Source: Priapulus caudatus
Taxonomy: Eukaryota; Priapulida; Priapulimorpha; Priapulimorphida; Priapulidae
Assembly (NCBI RefSeq): GCF_000485595.1
Contig: NW_014577225.1
Location: forward strand, 265,103 to 329,102
Reading direction: 5' to 3'
Length of the DNA: 64,000 nt
Part shown: piece after piece, positions 35,736 through 47,059 of the stretch
Layout: each line of letters starts with the position of its first letter
Numbering within the stretch: the first letter of the stretch is position 1
Notes under the pieces: generated by a model
Told to the model about the DNA's origin: nothing
Database searches by the model: none
The model's input: the letters and a program-made list of their open reading frames with translations, nothing else
Translations under genes and position numbers: made by a program

Positions 35736-37255
35736 TACCTTGCTCTAATCACACCACCGCTGGTTACAGTTAAAATATTACATATTTATTTCAGTGATTA
35801 TTGCTTAACGCGCAGCTAGTAGGCAGATTTGTTCGCGACTACGCGTGTATTATAATTATTGCCAATTGGCTCTCGCACTATCTGTTTAAATGCCCTTCAC
35901 AATACCCTTCTATTTAACTAATATAGGCATGCATGTGATTTTACGCGATATCTAAATATAGTTACTTGCCAGATGACGCACGTACACGGCTAGAAACAGT
36001 GTGATAAAACAAATCGATAACTCTAGCAAAAGCAATATCGCACGGAATTTTATCAAAAGCAGAGGCAATATCAATACCAATAACAGTAGCAACAGCGTGG
36101 CGTTATAACTTATATATTCGATATTGGTCCTGATTGATACGAATGGCCATGTACCTATGATCATTGTACAATTCACAACGCCCAAGACGCCCATGAAAAA
36201 CCCCAATTGGGGTTTAAGCGAGCGAATGGCATGACGGGATACAATGCACGAGGCAACCAGCTTTTTTGTCGATGGAGTGATGACGGCATCGGAGGTTTCC
36301 CCTACGGTAGCGTGCCGTCTCGGCTGACAGATTGGAAACAACTATTGCCGGTTGGGGTTGGGATCAGGGTTTTAGCGGATTTGGAAAGTGAAGAGGACCG
36401 CGCCCTTACTAAAATAGAAGACAACCCCACCCCTACTCTTGTTTTGGATTACAATGTCCTATCTATCCAACCTGCACGCTATTCCGTTCCTGCTACATTA
36501 TTTCTGTGTACAAGGGCCGGGGTATATATTATATAATTGCAAAAAGTGTATTGTTACTAGTAGGACCGCCTATCTAGAAAACTCGTAATCAATCGAACGC
36601 AATCGAATGCAATCGAACTATAGTTCGCGCCAATAAATGGAAATCGCAAAGCGTGATCGAGTCACCAGACTCGGCGCGTGATAAGCGGTATGAGGAGTTT
36701 CGCTCGCACGACGTTCTTGCCATTCTTTTCTCGATAAGTTTACGCCGATGCGTGCAATTTCTGCGATAACCTTGAGTACAGAGTACCCCACATCCCTGGT
36801 GGGCGATAGCGCGCATCTGTGAGCGCACGTACGAAGAAAGTGAAAGTGTATAAATAGATATTGGGGCAATCTCTAAGCGGCTGGGATGAAAATAGAGACG
36901 ATCTCGGAAAACCCTCGGCTGTGGATTCCTATAGGTGCACGTGTCCGCAGGTGCGTTCTGTCTGAAGCCGAGAAAAATCGATCTGCGTTGTTTCGTTACG
37001 ATGCGGTAAGATACAGCCAGCCTGCAGCGATCCGAGCGATACATACCGAGACGGGTGCCGAATATATATTCATATAGTAAATTTAATTATCCTCGACTCT
37101 AGCCAAATACAGCTGCTGTGCGTGAATCCATATATGTCTATATAGCAGGGGCGGATCCAGGAATGTCTGAAGGGGGGGTCACATGTCATTATATTTCTGT
37201 TGTAGTGGCTCGGCAAGCGAGCGCAGCGAGCGCAGCCAAACCGGCTGGGGGTTCG
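34325..37255 (+). repeat. 2.9-kb unit, copy P1 (forward)
   Basis: This is the reference copy of a unit found four times. Order: (TA)n(TG)n boundary, TTTACGGGTTA, GATCGACCCGTTTTTGGC, (TG)n at 35165-35540, GACAGACGTGTCGCG breakpoint (35593), (TA)n, a reading frame around 36207-36536, TATAAATAGATATTGGGGC at 36850, and the hAT-like end at 37146. The frame at 36207 is disrupted in the other copies and resembles no protein known to me. Confidence 0.85.
35165..35540. repeat. (TG)n-rich microsatellite in P1
   Basis: GTGCGTGCG/TACG runs ending in GGTGGTGTGGTGG. Counterparts: 38065-38440 (P2) and 40400-40785 (P3, inverted). Confidence 0.93.
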
Positions 37256-38498
37256 GGATGTGTGTGTGTAATATATAAATATAAAAGTAACTCATGACTA
37301 ACACGAATATCACTCTTTTAATTTATATGAGTGTGATGCGCACACGCAGCTATAGGTGTAATTTTTTTACGGGTTAGAAAGCTGTTGATCAACATTAGGC
37401 GCTTATATATTAATTTGTAAATAGTTGAAAAATACGCGAATTGTTATAGAGGTTTTGCAAAATGCATTTATATATTAGCTATACTAGAGCTAGGTATAGA
37501 TATGGTCAAGAGTGGATATGGTCATGCTATCACATACGAACTTGTGTGAAATTTGGTTGAATTTAGTTTCCATGGCGATAGATCGACCCGTTTTTGCTTG
37601 CTGCCTATACGCGCCATTTACTAGTTAATTCAACTTCTACAAAGGATTGGCTGTATTTTACATACTACTTTAGCTTCGTTTCAATCGCCCAGTCTGCATA
37701 CATTACTCGTAATCACGTAACGTGGATTGAAACGAACCTTATGAAATATTAAAGTACATAGCAATCAGCAGCTGAGTTTTTTCGGTCTGTCTGATAGCAT
37801 TGCCGGACGCCATGCAGCGCGATTTTATTTGGTTATTCACATGCAGGCTATAGCTTACGTGTATTTCTGCTCACGAGTGGGAATAACTACAGCGAACAAC
37901 ATGCCAAAACAGACGTGAGTTGAGAAAAGACGATCGTTCTGCGATTAATTAACAACCGGTCCGGTCTAGTTTCTGTGTGGAAGACGTTTACGTATCAGTC
38001 GGTGTTCAGCACAGCGGTCTATACCATCAGTCAACTGGCTGCCTAATCTGGCCGTTTGGCAACTAGCGTGCGTGCGCGTGCGCGTGCGTACGTGCGTGTG
38101 TAACTGTGTATGTACGTACGTACGTGCGTACGTGTGTATGTGTGCGTGCACGTATGTGTATGCGTACGTGTGCGTGCGTGCGTGCGTACGTGCATGTTTG
38201 TGTGTATGCGCGCGTACGTGCACGTGCGTGTGTATGGGTGTGTGTGTGTGCGCGCGCGTACGTGTGTGCGTGCGTGCGTGCGTATATGTGCGTGCGTGCG
38301 TATGTGTGTGTATATGTGCGTGCGTTCGTCTGTTGTGTGTGCATCCACGCGAGTCTGCGTGTTGTGGTGTTGTTGTTGTTGTTGTGGTGGTGGTGGTGGT
38401 GGTGTGTGGTGGTGGTGGTGGGGGAGGGGGGTCAAAAGCGCGTCGGTCATTGTTCCAGTTTGTCACACACAGGCAGTTACTGACCATGACAGACGTGT
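37256..38498 (+). repeat. unit copy P2 (forward, first 1.2 kb of P1)
   Basis: Collinear with about 34360-35600. It stops at GACAGACGTGT, exactly where the P1 unit continues CGCGCTAGG, and then switches into the inverted hAT-like left end (AAATCCTG...). Confidence 0.85.
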
Positions 38499-41400
38499 AA
38501 ATCCTGAAAAAATAACCCTATGTATACACCCTATTATGTATGCACTAGAATTATCCTCAGAAGCCTTCTATTTACAAATTTCTCGGGGCGGCTTACGGCG
38601 CCTCCGAACCCCAGCCGGTTTGGCTGCGCTCGTCCGCTTGCGAGCGGCACTACAACAGAATAGTAATGATATGTGACGTCGCCCCCTTCAGACATTCGCT
38701 GGATCCGCCTGGCTATATTAGAAGCCATATAGTGGATTACGCACGAGCAGCTGTATTTGGCTAGAGTCGAGATAATCTATTTAGCTATTGAATATATATT
38801 CGGCACCCGTCTCGTATGTATCGGCTCGATCGCTGCAGGCTGGCTGTATCTTACGCGCATCGTAACGAAACAACGCAGATCGATTTTCTCGGCTTCAGAC
38901 CAGAACGCACCTGCGGACACGTGCACACTATATGGAATCCACGAGCCGAGGTTTTCCGAGATCGTCCTTATTTTCATTCCCAGGCCGCTTAGAGATTGCC
39001 CCAATATCTATTTATACACTTCACTTTCTCGTACGTGGCGCCTCACAGATGCCGCGCTATCGCCACCAGGGATGTGGGGTACTCTGTACTCAGGTTTATC
39101 GCAGAAATTGCACGCATGCGGCGTAAACTTATCGAGAAAAAATGGCAAGAACGTCGTGCGAGCGAAACTCCTCATACCCGTTATCACGCGCCGAGTCTGG
39201 TGACTCGATCACGCTTTGCGATTTCCATTTATTGCGCGAACTATAGTTCGATTGCCATTCGATTGCGTTCGATTGATTACGAGTTTTCTAGATAGGGCGG
39301 TCCTACTAGTAACAATACACTTTTTGCAATTATATAATATATACCCGGCCTTGTAGCACAGAAATAATGTAGGCCAGGAAGCGAATACAGCGTGCAGGTT
39401 GGATAGATAGGACATTGTAATCCAAAACAAGAGTAGGGGTGGGGTTGTCTTCTATTTTAGTAAGGGCGGGTCCTCTTCACTTTCCAAATCCGCTAAAACC
39501 TGATCCCAACCCAAACCGGCAATAGTTTGTTCCAATCTGTCAGCCGAGACGCACGCTACGTAGGGAAACCTCCGATGCCGTCATCACTCCATCGAACAAA
39601 AAAGCTGGTTGCCTCGTGCATTGTATCCCGTCATGCCATTCGCTCGCTTAAACCCCAATTGGGTTTTTCATGGCGTCTTGGGCGTTGTGAATTGACATGA
39701 CATAGGTACATGGCCCATTCGTATCAATCAGGACCATATCGAATATATAAGTTATAACGCCACGCTGTTGCTACTGTTATTGGTATTGATTGCCTCTGCT
39801 TTTGATAAAATTCGCGTGGATATTGCTTTTGCTAGAGTTATCGATTGTTTTATCACACTGTTTCTAGCCGTGTACGTGCGTCATCTGGCAAGTAAGCTAT
39901 ATTTAGATATCGCGTAAAATCACATGCATGCCTATATTAGTTAAATAGAAGGTATTGTGAAGGGCATTTAAACAGATAGTGCGAGAGCAATTGGCAATAA
40001 TTATAATACACGGCGTAGTCGCAACAAATCTGCCTACTAGCTGGCGCGTTAAGCAATAATCCTTGAAATAAATATGTAATATTTTAACTGTAACCAGCGG
40101 TGGTGTGATTAGAGCAAGGTAGCATTATATATATATTATATATATATACTATATATAAAGAGCTAATTAAGAGTGTAAGCATATATATTATATATATATT
40201 ATATATATATATATATATAGTATATATATTTAAAGAGCCTAATTAAGAGGTATTATTAGCTCTTGATATATATATATAGCTTGCTGGAAATCAATTAAGC
40301 ATTTTTAATCGGGAAATACGACACTGTCCCTAGCGCGACACGTCTGTCATGGTCAGTAACTGCCTGTGTGTGAGCATAACTGGGAACATGACCGACGCGC
40401 TTTTGACCCCCTCCCCCACCACCACCAACACAGGCACCACCACACCACCACACAAAAGCAACAACAACACCACAACACGCAGACTCGCGTGGATGCACAC
40501 ACAACAGACGAACGCACGCACATATACACACACATAAGCACGCACGCACATATACGCACGCACGCACGCACACACGTACGCGCGCGCACACACACACAGC
40601 CCATACACACGCACGTGCACGTACGGCGCGATACACACAAACATGCACGGTAGCGCACGCAGCGCACGCAGACGTACGCATCACACATACGTGCACGCAC
40701 ACATACACACGCTACGCACGTACGTCGTACATACACAGATTACACACGCACGTACGCACGCGCACGCGCACGCCACGCTAGTGTGCCAAACCGGCCAGAT
40801 TAGCCAGCAGCAGTTGCTGATGGTATAGACCGCTGTGCTGAACACCGACTGATACGTAAAGCGTTGCTTCACACAGAAACTAGACCGGACGCGGTTGTTA
40901 ATTAATCGCAGAAGCGATCGTCTTTTCTCAACTCACGTCTGCAATTTTGGCATGTTGTTCGCTGTAGTTATCCCACTCCGTGCGCAGAAATACACGTAAG
41001 CTATAGCCTGCATGTGAATAACCAAATAAAATCGCGCTGGCGTCCGGCAATGCTATCAGACAGACCGAAAAAACTCAGCTGCTGATTGCTATGTACTTTA
41101 ATATTTCATAAAGGTTCGTTCAATCCACGTTACGTGATTACGAGTAATGTATGCAGACTGGGCGATTGAAACGAAAGCCTAACGTAGGTCATGTAAAATA
41201 CAGGCCAATCCTTTGCTAGAAGTTGAATTAACTAGTAAATGGCGCGTATAGGCGAGAAGCCAAAAACGGGTCGATCTATCGCCATGGAAACTAAATTCAA
41301 CCAAATTTCACACAAGTTCGTATGTGATAGCATGACCATATCTATACCTAGCTCTAGTATAGCTAATATATAAATGCATTTTGCAAAACCTCTATAACAA

Positions 41401-41604
41401 TTCGCGTATTTTCAACTATTTACAAATTAATATATAAGCGCCTAATGTTGATCAACAGCTTTCTAACCCGTAAAAAAATTACACCTAGCTGGCGTGTGCG
41501 CATCACACTCCATATAAATTTAAAAGAGCTGATTATTCGGTTAGTCATGAGTGTTACTTTTAATTTATATTACACACACACACATATATAATATATTATA
41601 TATA
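38499..41604 (-). repeat. unit copy P3 (inverted)
   Basis: Complement of P1 over its whole length: hAT-like left end (38499-38702), TATA-type block (39005), the frame region (39430-39660), (TA)n (40120-40230), the breakpoint site intact (CGCGACACGTCTGTC, 40335) and the (CA)n tract. It ends in (CA)n(TA)n at the N gap. P1 and P3 make a near-palindrome of about 7 kb. Confidence 0.85.
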
Positions 41605-41629
41605 NNNNNNNNNNNNNNNNNNNNNNNNN
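41605..41629. other. 25-base assembly gap
   Basis: Exactly 25 N, a placeholder length, between two copies of the same unit in the same orientation. Confidence 1.
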
Positions 41630-43070
41630 CCGTCTCTGTAGTATCGCCTCGATCGCTGCAGGCCTTGGCCTGTATCTTACCGCTCAGTAACGAAAACAAC
41701 GACAGATCGCATTCTTCGCGGCTCAGACAGAACGCACCTGCGGACACGCTGCACTTATATGGAATCTCACTGAGCCGAGGTTTTCCGAGAGTCGTCCGAT
41801 TTTCATTCCCAGGCCGGCTTAGAGATTGCCCCCAATATCTATTTATACACTTTGCACTTTCTCGCTACGTTGGGCCCACAGATGCCGCGCTATCGCCCAC
41901 CAGGGATGTGGGTACTCTGTACTTCAGGCTTATCGCAGAAATTGCACGCATCGCCGTAAACTTATCGAGAAAAAATGCCAAGAAGCGTCGTGCGAGCGAA
42001 ACTCCTCATACCGCGCTATCACGCCGCCCGAGTCTGGTGACTCGACTCACGCTTTGCCGATTTCGCATTTATTGCGCGAACATAGTTCGAATTGCCATTC
42101 GATTGCGTCTCAGTGATTACGAGTTTTCTAGATAGGGCGGTCCTGACTAGTAAACAATACCACTTTTTGCAATTACATATAATATAGTACCGCCGCTCTT
42201 TTCTCTGTACACAAAAATAATTAGGCCAGGAAACGGAATACGCGTGCAGGTTGGATAGAACTAGGACATTGTATCCAAAACAAGAGTAGCGGGTGGGTTG
42301 GTCTTCTATTTTGGTAAGGGCGGGTCGCTATTCACTTTCCAAAAATCCGCTAAAAACGCTGATCCCGAACCCCAAACCTGCAATAGTTGTTTCCAATCTG
42401 TGCAGCGCGAGACTGCAACGCTACTGTAGGGAAACCTCCGATGGCCTTCATCACTCCATCGAAAAAAAACTGGTTGCCTCGCTGCATTGATCCCGTCATG
42501 GCCATCGCTCGCTTTAAAGCGGCCCAATTGCGGTTTTCATGCGTCGTTTGCGGCGTCGCTGAATCTACATGCATCATATGGTTAACATGGCGGCCATTCG
42601 TATCAATCAGGACCGATATCGAATAATAAGTTATAACGCCACGCTGTTGCTTACTCGTTATTGGTATTGATATGCCTCTGCTTTTGATAAAATTGCCGAT
42701 ATTGCTTTTTGCTAGAGTTATCGATTTGTTTTATCACAGTCTGTTTCTAGCCGGTACGTGCGTCATCTGAAGTTAACTATATTTAGAATATCGGTCTAAA
42801 ATCACATGCATGCCTATATTAGTTAAATAGTAAGGTCGTTGTGAAGGGCACTTTAAACAGCATAGTGCGAGAGCAATTGGCAATAATGTATAATACACGG
42901 CGTAGTCGCGAACCAAATCTGCCTACTAGCTGGCGCGTTAAGCAACCAATATCACTGAAATAAAATGTATATTTTAGAGCTGTAACAGCGTGGTGTGATT
43001 AGAGCAAGGTAGCATAGATATAGTATAGTATATATATATATATATAAAGAGCCTAATTAAGAGTGAAGCA

Positions 43071-43105
<35 letters not shown>

Positions 43106-43235
43106 GTATATATATTTAAAGAGCCTTAATCAAGCAGTATTATTACTCTTATATTATATATTATAGGCTTGCGAGAAATCAATTAACATTGTTTTAATCG
43201 GGAAATACGACACTCGTTCGCCTAGCGCACACGTC
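41630..43235 (-). repeat. unit copy P4 (inverted, partial, noisy)
   Basis: Collinear with 38815-40343 of P3 but carrying a one-base insertion or deletion every few tens of bases. It stops at GCGCACACGTC and continues with CAGGATTTAATC into the right part of the hAT-like element. Confidence 0.85.
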
Positions 43236-43929
43236 CAGGATTTAATCACTTTATATCAAGACGTTTTCAAAATAGATACTCTGTATGGACACTAGGCCTA
43301 TACACCTTTTGAATATATTGTAAGCAAGTTGGAAGTTTTACTGAAACCAAGAAAAACTTGTGCTTTAAATGTGAAAGTAGACCATATTTGTAGAACTAGC
43401 TGGTGCCCAAACAAACCAGGACTGTGCCAGAAAAATTAATATCATTAAACATTATATACATGTGCACATCATTCACACTTTCACAACAACCACATAATAT
43501 ATTATATTCGATATGGGGGGGTCACAGTTAACGGTGACCCCCTCTTTTTGGTCAGAGGGGGGTCACATGACCCCCATGACCCCCCCTTGGATCCGCCACT
43601 GCTATATAGCTATAACTAATCTGAATCATCGGATCTAACTAGCGTGGGCCGGTAATGTGTGTGTAGTAGGATGGTAGGATATTATACGTCAAACATACAA
43701 CACAAACAGAGCTGCATCTGTCGGAAGATAGTTTACATGCACTGTAGGGCGTCAACGTAAAACCGGAACATAACTTCGCGGAACACGCCGTATAGAATGG
43801 GCACGATTTCAACAAATCTCGTGATCTGTTTCATGTTTGATGTCGCGCAAAGAGATCCGAACGAGTTAACAGTTTAGCTCAGGTTAGAAATTGCGGTCGG
43901 AGTTCGTCTGACGAGAGCAGGTTTGGCCT

Positions 43930-44550
43930 GTTGTGACACTGAAATGTGTCGCGAAAAACCATGTCACCCGTCACAAACACGCAAACGTGACCCCAAAAGG
44001 CCTCACATGCCAATTATGTGTCCTGTTTTGGGTTAGTGCCCCGCGGGCGGGATATATGTCCTATAACTACACCTGCATGGGCGGAGTGGAAATACTGCTG
44101 ACCGAGCATTGTTCTATCATGATGACCCGTAGTGTCACGCTGTGTGTAGAACGTTACGCGAACTTTATGGTAGTTATAGAATCAACGACCACATAACCGA
44201 GTTTATAAGCTGCACGTTTATGTGCTTTTGGAAAAACGATCGCCGATCCTGTCGATCCTAGCTCGATCCTGTCGCGCAAGCGTTGATTGCGATTAGAACG
44301 GACTACCGAGCACATATATATGCGACACATCCTATGAGCTGTAGGAGGTGTAACCCAACACCCTATCCTCCCCCCCCCCCATGTACCCATGTAACTCTCG
44401 TGTTGGGTTGCATGGTTACGTTATTGTATGGTTCTGTATATCTATCCCAATCCGGTATTCACCCACCACATTGTCCGCAGTGCGCGAACTATACATACAT
44501 AATATAGCGACATCAGAGATGCCAACACATATTTGAAGCAATCTGTAGTT
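43930..44550. other. no gene recognised
   Basis: An 87-codon plus-strand frame at 43933-44196 and shorter ones have no recognisable motif. Confidence 0.4.
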
Positions 44551-44551
44551 T

Positions 44552-44683
44552 CTGGCCATCAAATTAGTAGTTCGAGGGTCACGTAGTGACCTGAGTTTGC
44601 TAGGGGGGTCCGGCATGCTGGCCATCAAATTAGTAGTTCGAGGGTCACGTAGTGACCCGAGTTTGCTAGGAGGGTACGGCATG
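44552..44683. repeat. 66-bp tandem duplication
   Basis: Two adjacent 66-bp units starting CTGGCCATCAAATTAGTAG and ending GGCATG. They differ at a few positions. GGGGGGCATGCC-type sequence links this to 26390-26465. Confidence 0.9.
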
Positions 44684-45152
44684 CCCCCCCGGAAAATTCT
44701 GAGATGCAATTTCCTGCATTCTGAGGGTCAAAAATGACAATAAATTGACAAAAAATGACAATAATTGGAAGAAAACATTTTTTCGATCACAGTGAAATTC
44801 GTAGTTTGATACAAACTGGTCGTAGTGGTGCAAAATGAATAGAAATTCGTATAAAATACGGATAAATCGCAGTGGTTGCCATCTCTGCGACATTATAGCC
44901 TAGGTAAGTTATATAGGTTGCATCATTGTTCGCACCGTATTACCAGTTATACTAGTTTCTCTATATGTTTCTATGGTTCGCACATGTCTTTTGCACGTGC
45001 TCCTTGCGTTGCGTCAGTCGATTGCACGTGCTGTGCGTTTCTTTATCCATTTCTTCACTGTCTGTGGGCTGCATGGGCGCGCAGCGCTGTGATTTCACGT
45101 GACGAGGGCGTGCACGGTATGAATGACGAAATGCCGAATGAAAGTGTCTAAC

Positions 45153-45235
45153 CAGGGCCGTACGTAAGCTGAGCAAGTTCCTAGGGGGGGGGGGGCAGTG
45201 GCGGATCCAGGATTTCAAAGAGGGGGTGAGAAACA
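45153..45235. mobile_element. two adjacent hAT-like termini
   Basis: CAGGGCCGTACGTAAGC at 45153 and CAGTGGCGGATCCAGG at 45197 are both typical hAT-type 5' ends. A G run separates them, suggesting one inserted into the other. The second matches the ends at 37146 and 43601. No right ends or target duplications were found downstream. Confidence 0.45.
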
Positions 45236-45949
45236 GGTGGGTGGTCTGGGGGTTCTCCCACCGAAAATTTTGAAAATGTAGATCGTGGGAGATGGTATTT
45301 GAGGCACTTTTGAGTATATGCACATCCTTAATTCATTCTGACTACGACAATTCTGTTTTAGTAGAACAATTAAATTTTTTAATTTTGCTCCAAAATCCAG
45401 ATGAGACCGGATACCAGAGAAGCGTCGCCCAAAGGAAGACGCGACCGCGGGAACGTCCTACGAAAATATCACGCGCTCGCCGCTATGGAGCTGGTAAACA
45501 CCGCAAAGACCTCGATATAAGTTGTATCATAGAGCAATTTGATTTTCATGTTGTACAACAACTTTATTTTAATGTGCAACAACGAGTGGGAATACAAACA
45601 AGTGATATTGAAATTTACATCCTCGAACAAACAATTTCACGATAGTTTCGCTTCATCTATATTTACATTAAATATCGATAGATTGAATATTATAGATAGA
45701 TAAATCGAATAGATGGATATATATATCAAAAACGATATATCTATATACACACGTGTAACTGTAAGAGCACATGTACATACAGTACCGTAGCTAACGGTCA
45801 CACTCACGAAAGCACTAGGATTCCTTACTTTATATAATGTCCAGTTTTTATATAACAGTGCTGCTATCTATGCTGCACACGAGGTTAGCAAACCATTTCC
45901 CAATTGTACATTTATATCAACAGTACAATTCATACACCGTTACACTATA

Positions 45950-46008
45950 TCAAGAGTCCATAATAGAAAAACTATCTAGAAGAACTATCTTCTATTATGG
46001 ACTCTTGA
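45950..46008. repeat. 19-bp inverted repeat (hairpin)
   Basis: TCAAGAGTCCATAATAGAA at 45950-45968 and its exact complement at 45990-46008, with a 21-base loop. Confidence 0.85.
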
Positions 46009-46174
46009 CGATATATACCTACACGATATATCATCACCACATACCGGGGTCAACAAAAGCTCTAGTGCAATACATATGGCCTGCTATCACAGGCTCGAAA
46101 GCTATGAATTGAACGACAGCGACAATCACATATTCATAATAAATGTACAAGTACTATATAGCATATTGTCCGCA

Positions 46175-46240
46175 CGCAGACGTTATAACTCCGCTTTGCT
46201 AATCTGAGGGTGCGGGTTTAACCCATTACCGGGGTCTGCG
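46175..46240 (+). other. tRNA-like or tRNA-SINE fragment
   Basis: CGCAGAC and GTCTGCG form a perfect 7-bp acceptor-like stem. Between them CCGCTTTGCTAATCTGAG looks like an anticodon arm, and GCGGGTTTAACCC resembles a B box. There is no D arm or A box and the length is only 66 bases. It is more likely a SINE remnant or pseudo-tRNA than a working tRNA. Confidence 0.3.
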
Positions 46241-46425
46241 TCGGGTCGGCCTATATAGCATAGTAATTTAAATTGGGTACATACTACACTAATACTATTC
46301 TTGAATCCTCAGAATATGTGATCAGCTGCTACAGTGAACGAAAATTCAAAGTATAGAGAATATAATTTTACAAAATAATGAGCAGTCGAGTATAGTTCTA
46401 GAGCTACATGACACATCGAGTCCAC

Positions 46426-47052
46426 TCAATACCGACTGTCAATGTTTAGACAGGGCGTCAACTGATCGTCCAGCTCTTCCTGATAGCGGCCTTGCAAGAT
46501 CTCAGCGGCATCTGTCAGTTGATTAAGGACGGTGAAAAGACCATTGAGGTGTTGCCGAAAGACTCTGGTGATTTTCTTCGGCTGTTCGTCCACCAGCTCA
46601 TCCTCATCGTCGTCCGACGTGGGACCTCTCACAAGTTCCCGTTTCACTGTTTTTAGCATGGAGTACACACCGTAAAGATCACCGGGGGATTTCAATTTGC
46701 TGTTGGCGATGTTGATGTTGTTGTTTAGTTCGTCGTGGCCGTTGATGATGTTCGTATCACAAGTGAGATCACCGCCGTGCCCTGCTTCACTCGTCGACGC
46801 CGTAGGCATGTCCATAAGTCGACGAGGAACCATGATAGCGTTATCCATGTTGTCCACAGCCTGTACGAATACGTTCATTGCCACCAAAAGTGAATTCTGC
46901 GAACCGACGTTTTCTTGTCTCGACATCTTTCGCAACGCTATTTGCTTGGAGGCCATCTCCGCTATGTCCTCCCGGGTTGGTGAGGTGACACTTATAGGAG
47001 ACAATCGAAGATGTGGCTTGTCGGTCATCGCTGCTGGGTCAATACCAAGCAT
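46426..47052 (-). CDS. MID1IP1: MID1IP1 / Spot 14 family protein (complete, single exon)
   Basis: This is a 208-residue protein of the THRSP/MID1IP1 family. In vertebrates these small cytoplasmic/nuclear proteins promote acetyl-CoA carboxylase polymerisation and lipogenesis, and MID1IP1 also binds the microtubule protein MID1. The conserved N-terminal block is QNSLLVAMNVFVQAVDNMD followed by AIMVPRRLMDMP (about residues 52-83). Then come LYGVYSMLKTVKREL (126-140), an acidic stretch SDDDEDEL (146-153) and the C-terminal block FRQHLNGLFTVLNQLT...RYQEEL (165-194). It has about 45 residues before the first block and about 25 more in total than human MID1IP1 (183). Starts are possible at residues 1 and 9; the upstream ATG is taken because no conserved boundary decides. 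There are no stops or introns, as in vertebrates. TGA is at 46426-46428. Confidence 0.88.
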   Translation of the reverse strand: MLGIDPAAMTDKPHLRLSPISVTSPTREDIAEMASKQIALRKMSRQENVGSQNSLLVAMNVFVQAVDNMDNAIMVPRRLMDMPTASTSEAGHGGDLTCDTNIINGHDELNNNINIANSKLKSPGDLYGVYSMLKTVKRELVRGPTSDDDEDELVDEQPKKITRVFRQHLNGLFTVLNQLTDAAEILQGRYQEELDDQLTPCLNIDSRY

Positions 47053-47059
47053 AATATGT

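Larger units (their letters stand above)
37146..43601. mobile_element. hAT-like element ends with 8-bp target duplication, interior rearranged
   Basis: CAGGGGCGGATCCAGG begins at 37146 and its complement GGATCCGCCACTG ends at 43601. CTATATAG stands directly outside both (37138-37145 and 43602-43609). CAG-start ends and an 8-bp duplication are hAT features. The genuine element body seems to be only the left about 205 bp (seen inverted at 38499-38702) plus the right about 366 bp (43236-43601). The intervening DNA is flank-derived P2-P4, placed there by an inversion or by assembly. No transposase. Confidence 0.6.

Noticed and set aside
36207-36536. A 109-codon frame, repeated at 39500 and 42400
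   Set aside because: The frame is broken in the other copies and resembles no known protein; likely part of non-coding repeat DNA.
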